A stretch of DNA of 64,000 nt, taken from the NCBI GenBank assembly GCA_036494715.1, contig DASXNY010000056.1:1-64000 (forward strand). The letters are read 5' to 3'. The position numbers and the translations under genes are program-made. Under the pieces are notes generated by a model. It saw only the letters and a program-made list of their open reading frames with translations, did no database searches and was not told where the DNA came from. This stretch comes from JAICJR01 sp036494715. Its GTDB lineage: Bacteria > Actinomycetota > Thermoleophilia > Solirubrobacterales > Thermoleophilaceae. Positions 15,905 through 24,797 of the stretch are shown in pieces. The first letter of the stretch is position 1, and each line of letters begins with the position of its first letter.

Positions 15905-17350
15905 TCAGTCTCGGCTACGCAGTTTTCGCCCGATGACCGTGGCTCCGCGCGCCGGGATCATCGTCACGTTGCGGTGCACGGCGTGCTCGGGCGCGGGGTC
16001 CGCGGCCTCGAAGTCGAGCCGGCGCACCATCGCCTCCAACACCACCCGCTGCTCCGCCATTGCCAGCGCGGCGCCCAGGCAGCGCCTGATGCCGCCACCG
16101 AACGGGATCCACTCGTAGGTGCCGGGCTTGCGGCCGAGCCAGCGCTCGGGCCGGAAGGCGAACGGCTGCGGGTAGAGGTCCTCGCGGTGGTGCAGGAGCA
16201 GGATGCTCATCGTCACGGGCGTGTCGGCGGGCACCGCGTAGTCGCCAAGCCGCCAGGGCACGGTCACGCGCCGGCCGATGATCGGGATCACCGGGCGCGA
16301 GCGCATGCCCTCGATGATCGTCGCCTCGATGTGCTGCTCGACGTCGCTGTCCGAGCGCACGGCATCGCGCAGCGCGTCATAGGCGGCGGGTGTGCGCACC
16401 AGGCGCTCCCAGATCCAGGCGAGCGAGTTGGCGGTGGTCTCGTGCCCTGCCAGCACGAGCGTGAGCAGCTCGTCGCGCAGCTCCTTGTCGGTGAGCGCCT
16501 CGCCCTCCTCGGTACGGGCGCGCAGGAGCAGCGACAGGATGTCGCGCCGCTCGTCGAGGTCCTCCGCGCGGCGCCGCTCGGAGATCAGCGCGTAGGTGGC
16601 GCGGTCGAGGAACCCGAGGCCGGACTTGGTGAGCCCCACCGGCTCGTCGCGGCCGATGTTCATCAGCTCGGCGAGCTGCGCGAGCGGCCAGGTGGAGACC
16701 GCGAGCAGCGACTTGGTGGCCGTGCGCAGGCGCGCCTCGGCGCTGCCGCGCGCGGGCCGCCCCTCGATGCCGAAGATGCCGGCCATGATCACGTCGAGCG
16801 TGATGGCCTGCATGCGCGGTGCGAGCGCGAACGGCCGGTCGCTCGGCCAGCGCGCGATCTCGCGGTCGGCGGCCTCGTTGATCATCGCGACGTAGCGTTC
16901 GATCGCCTCGCCGTGGAACGGCGGCAGGAGCAGCTTGCGCTGGCGCAGGTGGCGCGGCCCGACCGCGGTGAGCACCGAGTTGGGCCCCACGATCGGCCGC
17001 AGCGGCGACTCGCCGGTGAGCGACGGCGCCAGCTCCGGCTTGGCGGTGAAGAGCGAGCGCACGTGGTCGGGGTGGCTCGTGATCACGGGGGCGCCGGCAA
17101 CGATGCCGCGCATCCGGAAGACCTCCCCCAGCTCGCGCCGCGCGCGGAACACGAACTCGATCTGACGCTGGTTGAAGCGCAACACCTGCACGAGCCGCGG
17201 CAGCGGCACCACCGGCGGCGACGGCAGCGCGGACGCCTCCCTGACCTCGATCGGTCCCGCGGGCGAGGGCGGTGCCTCCCCCACGAGCCCGCTGTCAGGG
17301 GCGCTCGTGACCGCGTCGGCGATGGCCGTGGGTGCGGTGGCGGCTTCCAT
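15905..17350 (-). CDS. Cytochrome P450
   Basis: About 481 residues. Heme-binding loop FGGGIRRCLGAALA with the axial Cys is near residue 430, the I-helix oxygen-activation motif LAGHETTAN near 300, and the ExxR pair in IIEGMRSRP near 350. The Pro-rich N-terminus has no membrane anchor, so it should be a soluble P450 needing separate redox partners; none are adjacent. The substrate is unknown. The downstream TetR gene and palindromic operator suggest induction by its substrate or a related hydrophobic compound. ATG 17350 begins 2 bp after the palindrome, so the leader is very short. Confidence 0.93.
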   Translation of the reverse strand: MEAATAPTAIADAVTSAPDSGLVGEAPPSPAGPIEVREASALPSPPVVPLPRLVQVLRFNQRQIEFVFRARRELGEVFRMRGIVAGAPVITSHPDHVRSLFTAKPELAPSLTGESPLRPIVGPNSVLTAVGPRHLRQRKLLLPPFHGEAIERYVAMINEAADREIARWPSDRPFALAPRMQAITLDVIMAGIFGIEGRPARGSAEARLRTATKSLLAVSTWPLAQLAELMNIGRDEPVGLTKSGLGFLDRATYALISERRRAEDLDERRDILSLLLRARTEEGEALTDKELRDELLTLVLAGHETTANSLAWIWERLVRTPAAYDALRDAVRSDSDVEQHIEATIIEGMRSRPVIPIIGRRVTVPWRLGDYAVPADTPVTMSILLLHHREDLYPQPFAFRPERWLGRKPGTYEWIPFGGGIRRCLGAALAMAEQRVVLEAMVRRLDFEAADPAPEHAVHRNVTMIPARGATVIGRKLRSRD

Positions 17351-17351
17351 T

Positions 17352-17382
17352 GACACCGATCATTGTTTCATAGATCGGTGTC
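17352..17382 (-). promoter_or_regulatory. Palindromic operator overlapping the P450 promoter
   Basis: GACACCGATC (17352-17361) and GATCGGTGTC (17373-17382) form a perfect 10-bp inverted repeat around an 11-base AT-rich spacer. The spacer holds a -10-like TATGAA on the minus strand. It abuts the P450 ATG at 17350. Arrangement and size fit a TetR-family operator. Confidence 0.65.
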
Positions 17383-17395
17383 GAATAAACCTGGG

Positions 17396-18331
17396 TCAGT
17401 CGAATACCGCCAGTGGGAGCACCGCGCTCACGACGTACTGCCCCGCGTCGACGATCTCGCTGATCTTCAGGTCGACGCACAGGCTGGCCAGCACGTAGGC
17501 GTCCTCGCGCGAGAGCGGCTGGGTCAACGCAAGGTGGTCGATCATCGCGCGCAGCGCCTCCTGGGAGGCGAGGTAGAGGTCCGACTCGACGCCGGTGGTG
17601 GCGTAGAAGCCGGCCGCGTCGACGCGCGGGGTGAGCGGCCCGGGCGAGGACCACTGCGGGGCCGGGATCGAGCGGTTCTTCTCGAGCGTGAAGCGGAAGC
17701 TGGCGGCCATCGGCGCCTCGATCCCGGTCACGCAGACCTCGCCGTCGCCCTGGGCGCCGTGGGCATCGCCGCAGCTGAACAGCGCGCCCTTCACCCGCAC
17801 AGGCAGATACAGCGTCGAGCCCTGCACGAGCTGGCGCGTGTCCATGTTTCCGCCGAACGTGCCGGGCGGCATCACCGGCTGCGCGCTCGCGCCGGCCGGG
17901 CAGTTGCCCATCGTGCCGAAGAACGGCTCGATCGGGATCGAGGCCACGTCGTCGAGTGGCGTCAGGCCACCGGCGCCCTCGGAGAGATCGAAGATCCGCA
18001 GGTACGGGTTGGGGAACTCGTCCGGTAACAGGCCGAGCCCCGGCAGGATCGCCGCCCAGCCCCAGCCCTGGGTCTCGATCGAGAGCATCTCCACGACGAG
18101 CGTGTCCTCTGGCTCGGCGCCCTCCACGTAAATCGGCCCGACCAGCGGGTAGAGCCGGTCCATGTCGAGCGAGCCGAGCACGTCGACGGTCGAGTCGGGC
18201 GTGATCTGCCCGTCGCTTACCTCGCGCGTGCGGACGCTCACCTCGTCCCCGCTCGCGATCGTCAGCGTGGGCTCGTGGCCCTCGTCCCAGAGGTAGTGGA
18301 CCTGATCTTCCGGGACCGTGTGCTGCGCCAT
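17396..18331 (-). CDS. Acetamidase/formamidase family protein
   Basis: 311 residues with the FmdA/AmdA fold. Recognisable segments are VLVEML-like VVEMLSIETQGWGW, the Gly/Asn-rich FGTMGNCPAGASAQPVMPPG and FGGNMDTRQL, and SCGDAHGAQGDGEVCVTGIE containing conserved Cys, Asp and His. Family members hydrolyse formamide or acetamide to ammonia and the acid. It starts 16 bp after the preceding gene and ends 39 bp before the P450, with the operator in between, so the two are probably separately controlled. Confidence 0.9.
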   Translation of the reverse strand: MAQHTVPEDQVHYLWDEGHEPTLTIASGDEVSVRTREVSDGQITPDSTVDVLGSLDMDRLYPLVGPIYVEGAEPEDTLVVEMLSIETQGWGWAAILPGLGLLPDEFPNPYLRIFDLSEGAGGLTPLDDVASIPIEPFFGTMGNCPAGASAQPVMPPGTFGGNMDTRQLVQGSTLYLPVRVKGALFSCGDAHGAQGDGEVCVTGIEAPMAASFRFTLEKNRSIPAPQWSSPGPLTPRVDAAGFYATTGVESDLYLASQEALRAMIDHLALTQPLSREDAYVLASLCVDLKISEIVDAGQYVVSAVLPLAVFD

Positions 18332-18347
18332 CGCGCAGCCGATCCTC

Positions 18348-19187
18348 TCACACGGCAGTGGCGGTTGCCTGCTTGGCCTGGCGGCTCGCTTCGCCCGCCA
18401 GATGGCGGGCCGCCTCGAGGAAGAAGGTGAGCTTGCCGGTCTCCTCGACGTGGCCGTGGAGCCAGACCACGAGCACTCCCGCGCGCAGCTCGAAGCCGGG
18501 CGCGAGCGGGTGTGTGGCCAGCCAGTCCACCAGTGCGGGCGAGCACAGCTCGCGGAGCGCCAGCTCGTCCTGGTCGGACGCGCGCAGGAGGTCGTAGCGC
18601 TCGTTGAAGGCGATGCTCTCGAGCTCGACTTTGTGCGAGCGCTCGCGACGCAGCCAGTCGTCGCCGTGGATCAGGCCCTGCTTCTGGCAGAGGTAGACGC
18701 CGGGGTAGGTGGGCATCGCGGGCGACAGGTCCATGACGCAGACCGTGAAGTGGTACGGGTCCCAGTGCTCGACGCCGCCGTTCGAGTTCCGTCGCCGCAC
18801 GTCGTAGGTGTACATGCCGAGCTGGGTGCCGTCTGCGCCCATCACGTGCTGGAAGTGCCTGCGGTCTCCCGCCGCGAGCAGCGGCGTGATGCCGGCCACG
18901 CCCACCTCGCCTAGGTAGGCAAGCCCGAGCGACGGCGCGAGCGCCACGAAGTACTCGAGCTCGGACTTGCGCGACGCGTAGCGGTAGGCGAAGGCGAGCA
19001 CGAGCGCGACGCTGACGAGCGCCCCGATCGCGGCGACGCGGGCGTCGTGCCAGTCCGCGGCCAGCAGCACGCTGCCGCCGATGCCCGCGAACAGCGCCCA
19101 GAACGCGCCCCGCCCGCGCACGGCCGCGTTGAAGTACGCGCGCCGGCCAGCGCTGGGACTGGCTGGTACCGGCGCGGTCGTCGCCAT
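18348..19187 (-). CDS. Membrane protein paired with LemA (DUF3137-like)
   Basis: About 279 residues from ATG 19187. Two membrane helices lie near the N-terminus (FWALFAGIGGSVLLAADW and AIGALVSVALVLAFAY). A cytoplasmic domain follows with FTVCVMDLSPAMPTYPGVYL, ESIAFNERYDLLRASDQDEL, and a conserved-looking LVDWLATHPLAPGFELRAGVL. This order (two helices, then an AFNxxYxV...LL..P.LxxWL pattern) resembles DUF3137 proteins that neighbour LemA. The molecular function is unknown. It begins 10 bp after the LemA stop. Confidence 0.7.
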   Translation of the reverse strand: MATTAPVPASPSAGRRAYFNAAVRGRGAFWALFAGIGGSVLLAADWHDARVAAIGALVSVALVLAFAYRYASRKSELEYFVALAPSLGLAYLGEVGVAGITPLLAAGDRRHFQHVMGADGTQLGMYTYDVRRRNSNGGVEHWDPYHFTVCVMDLSPAMPTYPGVYLCQKQGLIHGDDWLRRERSHKVELESIAFNERYDLLRASDQDELALRELCSPALVDWLATHPLAPGFELRAGVLVVWLHGHVEETGKLTFFLEAARHLAGEASRQAKQATATAV

Positions 19188-19197
19188 TGCGAGGGAC

Positions 19198-19749
19198 CTA
19201 GAAGGCGACGGCTGGGACGGCCCGCTCGGCCGCATCTTCAATCTGGAAGAACTGGCGCGGCTGGTAGGCGCTGGCGAGCAGGCTGTTGGGGAAAACCTGG
19301 ATGCGCGTGTTGAAGGCGCGCACGTTGGAGTTGTAGATGCGGCGCGCGGCCTGGATCTGGTCCTCGATCTGGGCCAGCTCGGCCTGCAGCTGCTGGAAGT
19401 TCTCGGAGGCGCGCAGCTGCGGGTACTGCTCCGCCACCGCGCGGATGCCGCCGAGCGCGCTCGTGAGCGTGGCCTCGGCCTTGCCCTGCTGCTCGGAGTC
19501 CGTGGCGGCGACGGCGGCGGCGCGCGCCTTCGTCACTTCCTCGAGCACGCCGCGCTCGTGCGCGGCGTAGCCCTTCACGGTCTCGACGAGATTCGGGACG
19601 AGGTCGTGGCGGCGCTTGAGCTGGACGTCCACCCCGCTCCAGCTCTCGTCCACCTGGTTGCGGGCGCGGACGAAGCCATTGAGGGTGACGATCACCCAGG
19701 CGATGGCGAGCGCAGCGAGCGCGAGCAGCACGTAGACCGCGGCATCCAT
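19198..19749 (-). CDS. lemA: LemA family protein
   Basis: 183 residues: an N-terminal membrane helix (VYVLLALAALAIAWVIVTLN), then the helical LemA domain with DESWSGVDVQLKRRHDLVPN, the family signature, and YNSNVRAFNTRIQVFPNSLLA near the C-terminus. LemA proteins are membrane-associated helical-bundle proteins of poorly known role, often next to TPM or DUF3137 partners as here. Confidence 0.93.
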   Translation of the reverse strand: MDAAVYVLLALAALAIAWVIVTLNGFVRARNQVDESWSGVDVQLKRRHDLVPNLVETVKGYAAHERGVLEEVTKARAAAVAATDSEQQGKAEATLTSALGGIRAVAEQYPQLRASENFQQLQAELAQIEDQIQAARRIYNSNVRAFNTRIQVFPNSLLASAYQPRQFFQIEDAAERAVPAVAF

Positions 19750-19779
19750 TGCACGGCCTACTTCGGCTAGTGCCGGCTG

Positions 19780-21225
19780 CTACTTGAGCGCTGCCTGGGG
19801 CTTGCCGGCGCGCTCCGCCACCGCGCGCTCGCGCAGGCGCGTTGCCAGCAGCGCGGCGGAGAGCGTCACCCCGACCGCCACCAGCGTGCCTACGGCGAGT
19901 GCGTCGCCGTACGCGGCGGGGCCGGTGTGCGAGCCGAGCTGGCTGAAGAAGACCGTGCCCGCGATCGTCACGCCCATCGCGTTGCCGACCTGCTGCGCTG
20001 TGCTGAGCACGCCCGACGCCGAGCCGGCGCTGGCGGTCGGCACCCCGCGCAGCACCGCCGTGGTCACCGTGGGCATGAACAGCCCGGTGCCCAGGCCAAC
20101 GAGCACGAAGGCCGGCACCAGCCCGGCCGCCGGCAGCGCGCTCACGGTGCCGGAGGCGGTGATCGCGGCGATCAGCAGACCGCCGGACGCAATCGTGCCG
20201 GCGCCGGTGAGCAGGCGGTCGTGCGGGATCCGCCCGAAGCGGTGCGTGTTGAGCGACGCCGTGACGAACGTGACCGCGAGCGGCGTGAACAGCAGGCCCG
20301 AGACGATCGGGCTGTACCCGAGGCCGTTCTGGAAGTAGAGACCGAGCAGCAGGAAGAACGAGGTGATCATCCAGAACAGCAGCACCACGCTGACCCCGAT
20401 GCTGAAGCGGCGTTCGCGGAAGAGGCCGAGTTCGACGAGCGGGGCGCCGCCGCGTGCGGTGACGCGGCGCTCGTGTGCGAGCCACAGCGCGCCGGCAGGC
20501 AGCGCCGCGACGAACGCGACTGGGACCCACCAGGGCCAGCCGGCCTGGCGCCCCTCAACCAGCGGGAACACGATCAGGCCGAGCACGAGCGAGAGGAGCG
20601 CCACGCCACCGAGGTCGAGCCGGCGCGCGCTCTCGGAGCGCGACTCCGGCACGAGCCGCCCGGCCGCGACGAACGCCACAATGCCCACCGGCACGTTGAT
20701 CAGGAAGACACTGCGCCAGTCCATCCCGAGCACGTTCAGCGAGATGAGCCCACCGCCGAGGATCTGGCCGAGGATCGCCCCGGCACCCTGCACGGCGCCG
20801 AGCAGCGCAAAGCAGCGACCGCGCTCCTCAGGCGGGAACTCCACCTGGATCACGGACAGCATCTGCGGGAACATCAGCGCCGCCGACAAGCCCTGTACCA
20901 GGCGGGCAGCGAGCAGCGCGCCCGGCGACGGCGCGGCCCCGCAGAGCGCGGAGGCGATCGTGAAGCCGGCGAGGCCGAGCCTGAGGAGGCGGCGGCGGCC
21001 GTAGATGTCGCCCAGCCGCCCTCCGGTGATCAGGCCGAGCGCGTACGCGAGCACGTAGATCGCGACCAGCCACTGCACCTCGTCCTCCGACGCGTGCAGG
21101 TGCGTCTGGATCGAGGGCGCCGCGACGTTGACGATGAACACGTCCACGATCGCCATGAAGGCCGCCGTAAATACCACCGGGAGCATCAGCCAGCGGCGGG
21201 GATTCAGTGTTTGGGTCGAAGTCAT
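19780..21225 (-). CDS. MFS drug exporter, DHA2 (EmrB/QacA) type
   Basis: 481 residues with about 14 predicted membrane helices. Motif A appears as GGRLGDIYGRRRLLRLG and the proton-coupled antiporter motif C region as GAGAILGQILGGGLI. Substrates are likely to be lipophilic drugs. It is divergent from an XRE-family regulator whose 5' region overlaps its own start: the two possible ATGs share the palindrome CATG at 21223-21226. LemA follows 30 bp downstream in the same direction. Confidence 0.92.
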   Translation of the reverse strand: MTSTQTLNPRRWLMLPVVFTAAFMAIVDVFIVNVAAPSIQTHLHASEDEVQWLVAIYVLAYALGLITGGRLGDIYGRRRLLRLGLAGFTIASALCGAAPSPGALLAARLVQGLSAALMFPQMLSVIQVEFPPEERGRCFALLGAVQGAGAILGQILGGGLISLNVLGMDWRSVFLINVPVGIVAFVAAGRLVPESRSESARRLDLGGVALLSLVLGLIVFPLVEGRQAGWPWWVPVAFVAALPAGALWLAHERRVTARGGAPLVELGLFRERRFSIGVSVVLLFWMITSFFLLLGLYFQNGLGYSPIVSGLLFTPLAVTFVTASLNTHRFGRIPHDRLLTGAGTIASGGLLIAAITASGTVSALPAAGLVPAFVLVGLGTGLFMPTVTTAVLRGVPTASAGSASGVLSTAQQVGNAMGVTIAGTVFFSQLGSHTGPAAYGDALAVGTLVAVGVTLSAALLATRLRERAVAERAGKPQAALK

Positions 21226-21274
21226 GGTGTCAATATGCGATCATTCGAATCCAGGTACAAGAGAGGGATTTATC

Positions 21275-22195
21275 CTGGTATCAAAAGCACCACCCAAGCG
21301 AACCCGTCTCAAGGCAGAACGCTCGAGCGACGGCAAACGTGAGGGCCGCGACGGGAACGGCAACGGCGAGGCCAGGCGTGCCGAGCTCGCCGACTTCCTA
21401 AACGCCCGCCGTGCCGCGCTGCAGCCGGCCGACGTCGGCCTCCCCGGTGGTGGCCGCAGGCGCACGCCCGGGCTGCGGCGCGAGGAGGTGGCTTCGCTCG
21501 CCGGCGTCGGCACCACTTGGTACACGTGGCTCGAGCAGGGCCGCGACGTGCGCGCCTCGCTCGACGTGCTCGAGGCGCTGGCGCGCGCGCTCAAGCTCAG
21601 GCCCGCCGAGCGCGCCCACCTCGTCACGCTCGGCCGCGGGGAGCAGGCACCACCGCCCCCGCCCGAGCGCGAGCACGTGTCTGCCACCGTGCGGCGGCTG
21701 GTCGAGAACCTGGACCCGAGCCCCGCCTACCTGCTCGGCCGGCGCTGGGACTACCTCGTCTGGAACCGGGCGGTCGAGGTCGTGTTCGGCGACCTATGCG
21801 CGCTGCCGCCGGGCAGGCGCAACCACCTCTGGCTGATGTTCATGGATCCTGGCCGCCGCGAGCTGCTGGGACCCGAGTGGGAGAAGGCGGCGCGCCGTCA
21901 GGTAGCGCGTTTCCGCGCCGACTACGCGAACCACGTCGGTGACCCGCAGTTCGACAAGCTGGTCGACAGCCTGCTCGAGGGGAGCTCCGAGTTCCGCGAC
22001 TGGTGGTCGCGGCACGAGGTCGCGTCGAGCGGCGAGGGCCGCAAGGAGATCCTGCACCCCATGGCCGGCAAGCTCGTATTCGAGCACGCGATGTTCCGCC
22101 ACGGCGAGAACCCCGAGCACCGCCTGCTGCTCTACTCGCCGCTGCCGGACGAGGACACGCCCGCCAGGCTCGAGCGGCTGCTCAGGCAGGCGTAG
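21275..22195 (+). CDS. XRE-family regulator with MmyB-like ligand domain
   Basis: The helix-turn-helix begins RRAELADFLNARRAALQPAD and continues TPGLRREEVASLAGVGTTWY and WLEQGRDVRASLDVLEALAR. The C-terminal MmyB-like domain has SPAYLLGRRWDYLVWNRAVE, ending in LLLYSPLPDEDTPARL. These regulators usually control a neighbouring oxidoreductase or exporter; the divergent MFS gene is the candidate. The start is uncertain. The first in-frame ATG (21224) overlaps the exporter's start and lacks a ribosome site, whereas CTG 21275 follows AGAGAGGGA at ideal spacing. Third-position GC becomes coding-like only after about 21300. Confidence 0.8.
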   Translation: MVSKAPPKRTRLKAERSSDGKREGRDGNGNGEARRAELADFLNARRAALQPADVGLPGGGRRRTPGLRREEVASLAGVGTTWYTWLEQGRDVRASLDVLEALARALKLRPAERAHLVTLGRGEQAPPPPPEREHVSATVRRLVENLDPSPAYLLGRRWDYLVWNRAVEVVFGDLCALPPGRRNHLWLMFMDPGRRELLGPEWEKAARRQVARFRADYANHVGDPQFDKLVDSLLEGSSEFRDWWSRHEVASSGEGRKEILHPMAGKLVFEHAMFRHGENPEHRLLLYSPLPDEDTPARLERLLRQA

Positions 22196-23777
22196 CGGCC
22201 GGCGTCGCGCCGCGGATCAGGTCCGCCGCCCGCTCGCCCACCATGATCGCCGGGGCGTTGGTGTTGCCGCCGGGGATCACCGGCATGATCGACGCGTCGG
22301 CAACGCGCAGGCCCTCGACGCCGCGCACCCGCAGCTCGGCGTCGACGACGGCCGCGTCGCTGGAGCCCATCTTGCAGGTGCCCACCGGGTGGTAGATCAG
22401 CTCGACGCGCCTGCGCAGGTCCGCCTCGAGGTCCTCGTCGCTGTCCACACCCGGGCCCGGGAAGATCTCGCGCGCCGTCGCCTCGGCCAGCGGGCCGGCC
22501 GCGGCGATCTCGCGTGCGACGCGCATCCCGGCCACGAGCGCCCGCACGTCCTCCGGCTCCGACAGCGAGTTGGTGACGATGCGCGGCTTGTCGGCCGGGT
22601 CGGACGAGCGCAGCCTGATCGAGCCGCGGCTCTTCGGCATCACCAGCACCGGGCCGAGCGTGAACGCGTGGCCCTCGAACTCGTCGAAGCCGTTGTCGTT
22701 GAAGTAGGCGGGCGCGAAGTGGAACTGCAGGTCGGGCGCCGGCAGGCCCGGGCGGCTGCGCACGAAGGCGAACGCCTCGGCCACGCTCGAGGTGAGTGGC
22801 CCCGAGCGCCGCATCACCCACTCGAGCAGCGGCCTGGGCTTGTCGGCGCCGTAGAGCGACTCGCCCACCGCCGACTCCCAGATGCAGACGACGTACGGGT
22901 GGTCCTGGAGGTTCTCGCCCACCCCCGGCAGCTCGTGCGTCAGCGGCACGCCGACCTCCCGCAACTGGTCGGGCGGCCCGATGCCCGACAGGAGCAGCAG
23001 CTGCGGGGAGCCGATCGCGCCCGCCGCCAGGACCACCTCGCGCTCGGCGCGAGCCACCTGCTCACCCCCGCGCCGGGCGCGGTAGCGGACCCCCGTGGCG
23101 CGGCCGTTGTCGAGCTCCACCCGCAGCACCTGCGCGCCGGTGACCACCTCGAGGTTCTCGCGCTTCATGCTGGGCCGGAGGTAGGCGTCGGCGCAGCTGA
23201 AGCGGCGGCCGTTTCGCTGCGTCACCTGCGCCGGCGAGGCGCCGTCCTGCTCGGGCCCGTTGTAGTCCGGCACGCGCGGGATGCCGGCCTGCTCGGCGGC
23301 GGCAAGGAAGCGGCCGGTGAGCTTGCGCGGCGAGCGCTCGTCGGCGACGTTGAGCGGGCCGCCGGTGGCGTGGTGCTCGGACTCGCCGCGCTCGTTGTTC
23401 TCCGCGCGCAGGAAGTAGGGGCGCACGTCCTTCCAACCCCACCCCGGGCAGCCCTCGGCCTCCCAGAGGTCGTAGTCGAGCGGGCGACCCCGCACGTACA
23501 GCATCGCGTTCATCGAGCTCGAGCCGCCCAGGCCCTTGCCGCGCGGGATGTAGAGCGAGCGGCCGTCGCAGGCGGGCTCGGGCTCGGTGGCGTAGTCCCA
23601 GTCGAGCTTGGTCTTGAACTGCTTGGCGAACGCCGCCGGGATCGCGATGTTGGGGTGCACGCTCTTGCCGCCGGCCTCGATCAGCAGCACGCGAGCCGAG
23701 GGATCTTCGGAGAGCCTCGCGGCGAGCACGCAGCCGGCGGAGCCGGCGCCCACGATCACGTAGTCGGCGTTGGTCAC
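22182..23777 (-). CDS. GMC-family oxidoreductase (choline dehydrogenase-like)
   Basis: 531 residues. The FAD-binding N-terminus is DYVIVGAGSAGCVLAARLSE, GMC signature 1 is RGKGLGGSSSMNAMLYVRG, and signature 2 is GAIGSPQLLLLSGIGP. Near the C-terminus are the catalytic-His segment YHPVGTCKMGS and VIPGGNTNAPAIMVGERAAD. It oxidises alcohols, with the substrate unknown. Its ATG overlaps the stop of the MDR gene upstream (4 bp), so the two are co-translated and may act on the same compound. The 3' end overlaps the convergent XRE gene by 14 bp. Confidence 0.93.
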   Translation of the reverse strand: MTNADYVIVGAGSAGCVLAARLSEDPSARVLLIEAGGKSVHPNIAIPAAFAKQFKTKLDWDYATEPEPACDGRSLYIPRGKGLGGSSSMNAMLYVRGRPLDYDLWEAEGCPGWGWKDVRPYFLRAENNERGESEHHATGGPLNVADERSPRKLTGRFLAAAEQAGIPRVPDYNGPEQDGASPAQVTQRNGRRFSCADAYLRPSMKRENLEVVTGAQVLRVELDNGRATGVRYRARRGGEQVARAEREVVLAAGAIGSPQLLLLSGIGPPDQLREVGVPLTHELPGVGENLQDHPYVVCIWESAVGESLYGADKPRPLLEWVMRRSGPLTSSVAEAFAFVRSRPGLPAPDLQFHFAPAYFNDNGFDEFEGHAFTLGPVLVMPKSRGSIRLRSSDPADKPRIVTNSLSEPEDVRALVAGMRVAREIAAAGPLAEATAREIFPGPGVDSDEDLEADLRRRVELIYHPVGTCKMGSSDAAVVDAELRVRGVEGLRVADASIMPVIPGGNTNAPAIMVGERAADLIRGATPAATPA

Positions 23778-24697
23778 AGCGTCAGCACCAGCTTGCCGCT
23801 GATCCTGCGATCGCGGAAGTCCTGCAGCGCCGCGCGCGTCTCGGACCAGTCGCGCACCGTGCTATCCACGCGCAGGCGGCCGTCCGCCACGAGGCCCGCG
23901 AGCATGCCCAGGTCCTCGCCGAAGGTCTCCTCGCCGGTCGCGTAGATGAAGAAGCCGATCAGGCGCCCGAGCTGGCCACCGCCGGCGGCGAAGTCGTAGA
24001 ACGCGAGCGGCGCGGGCTGCTGCCCGCCCGCCATGCCGTACGCCGTGACCGTGCCCTTCGCCGCCAGCCGGCGGATCGCGTCCACCAGCACCTGCCCGCC
24101 CACGCCCTCGAGCACCAGGTCGAACGGCCCCGTCTCCTCCCCGAGCTCGGTCACCACCTCGTGCGCGCCGAGCGCGCGGGCGCCTTCGGCGCGCTCGGGT
24201 CGGCTCACGAGCGCGGTCACGTTGGCACCTGCCGCGACGGCGAGCTGGAGCGCAAACGTGCCTACCCCGCCCGTCGCGCCCGTCACGAGCACCTTGGCGC
24301 CGAGCAGCGGACCGCCCGTCCGCAGCGTCCGCAGCGCCGTGAGCCCGGCCACCGGCAACGCTGCCGCCTGCGTGACGTCGACCTCGTCCGGGAGCACCGC
24401 CACCCGGTGGCTCGGCACGACTGCGAGCTCCGACCAGGCGCCGCCGTCGGCCACGCCGACCACGCGGGCGCCCTCCGGCGGGCCGGTGCCGTCCGCGGCG
24501 GCTCGCGCCAGCGTTCCCGCCAGGTCCTGTCCCGGCAGCCAGCCGTCGGGGCGCTGCTCGAGCAGGCTCAGCTCGCCGCGGTTGACCGCGTAGGCCGCGA
24601 CCCTGATCAGCACGTCGTGGTCGCCGGGAACCGGGTCGGGCAGCTCGCGGCGGTCGAGTCCTCCTTCGGCCTGCGGATCGGTGATGTGGCCGAGCAT
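23774..24697 (-). CDS. Quinone oxidoreductase-like MDR enzyme
   Basis: 307 residues of the medium-chain dehydrogenase/reductase superfamily without structural zinc. The N-terminal GroES-like part holds DVLIRVAAYAVNRGELSLL and LPGQDLAGTL. The nucleotide-binding motif is VLVTGATGGVGTFALQLAVA and the domain ends with AAKGTVTAYGMAGG. It probably uses NADPH to reduce quinones or enones. It is first in a two-gene operon with the GMC oxidoreductase. Confidence 0.9.
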   Translation of the reverse strand: MLGHITDPQAEGGLDRRELPDPVPGDHDVLIRVAAYAVNRGELSLLEQRPDGWLPGQDLAGTLARAAADGTGPPEGARVVGVADGGAWSELAVVPSHRVAVLPDEVDVTQAAALPVAGLTALRTLRTGGPLLGAKVLVTGATGGVGTFALQLAVAAGANVTALVSRPERAEGARALGAHEVVTELGEETGPFDLVLEGVGGQVLVDAIRRLAAKGTVTAYGMAGGQQPAPLAFYDFAAGGGQLGRLIGFFIYATGEETFGEDLGMLAGLVADGRLRVDSTVRDWSETRAALQDFRDRRISGKLVLTL

Positions 24698-24797
24698 GAT
24701 GCGCAGTCTTACACCCCGCAGGGAACTGCAACAGATCGCACTATGTGTTGCTAGGGTGCCGGCGCTGATCTAAACCGTGACGAAAGGCGGGGGCCTG

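Noticed and set aside
19238..20530. 430-codon minus-strand frame spanning LemA and the MFS gene
   Set aside because: It is out of frame with both recognised proteins and its translation is Arg-rich nonsense.
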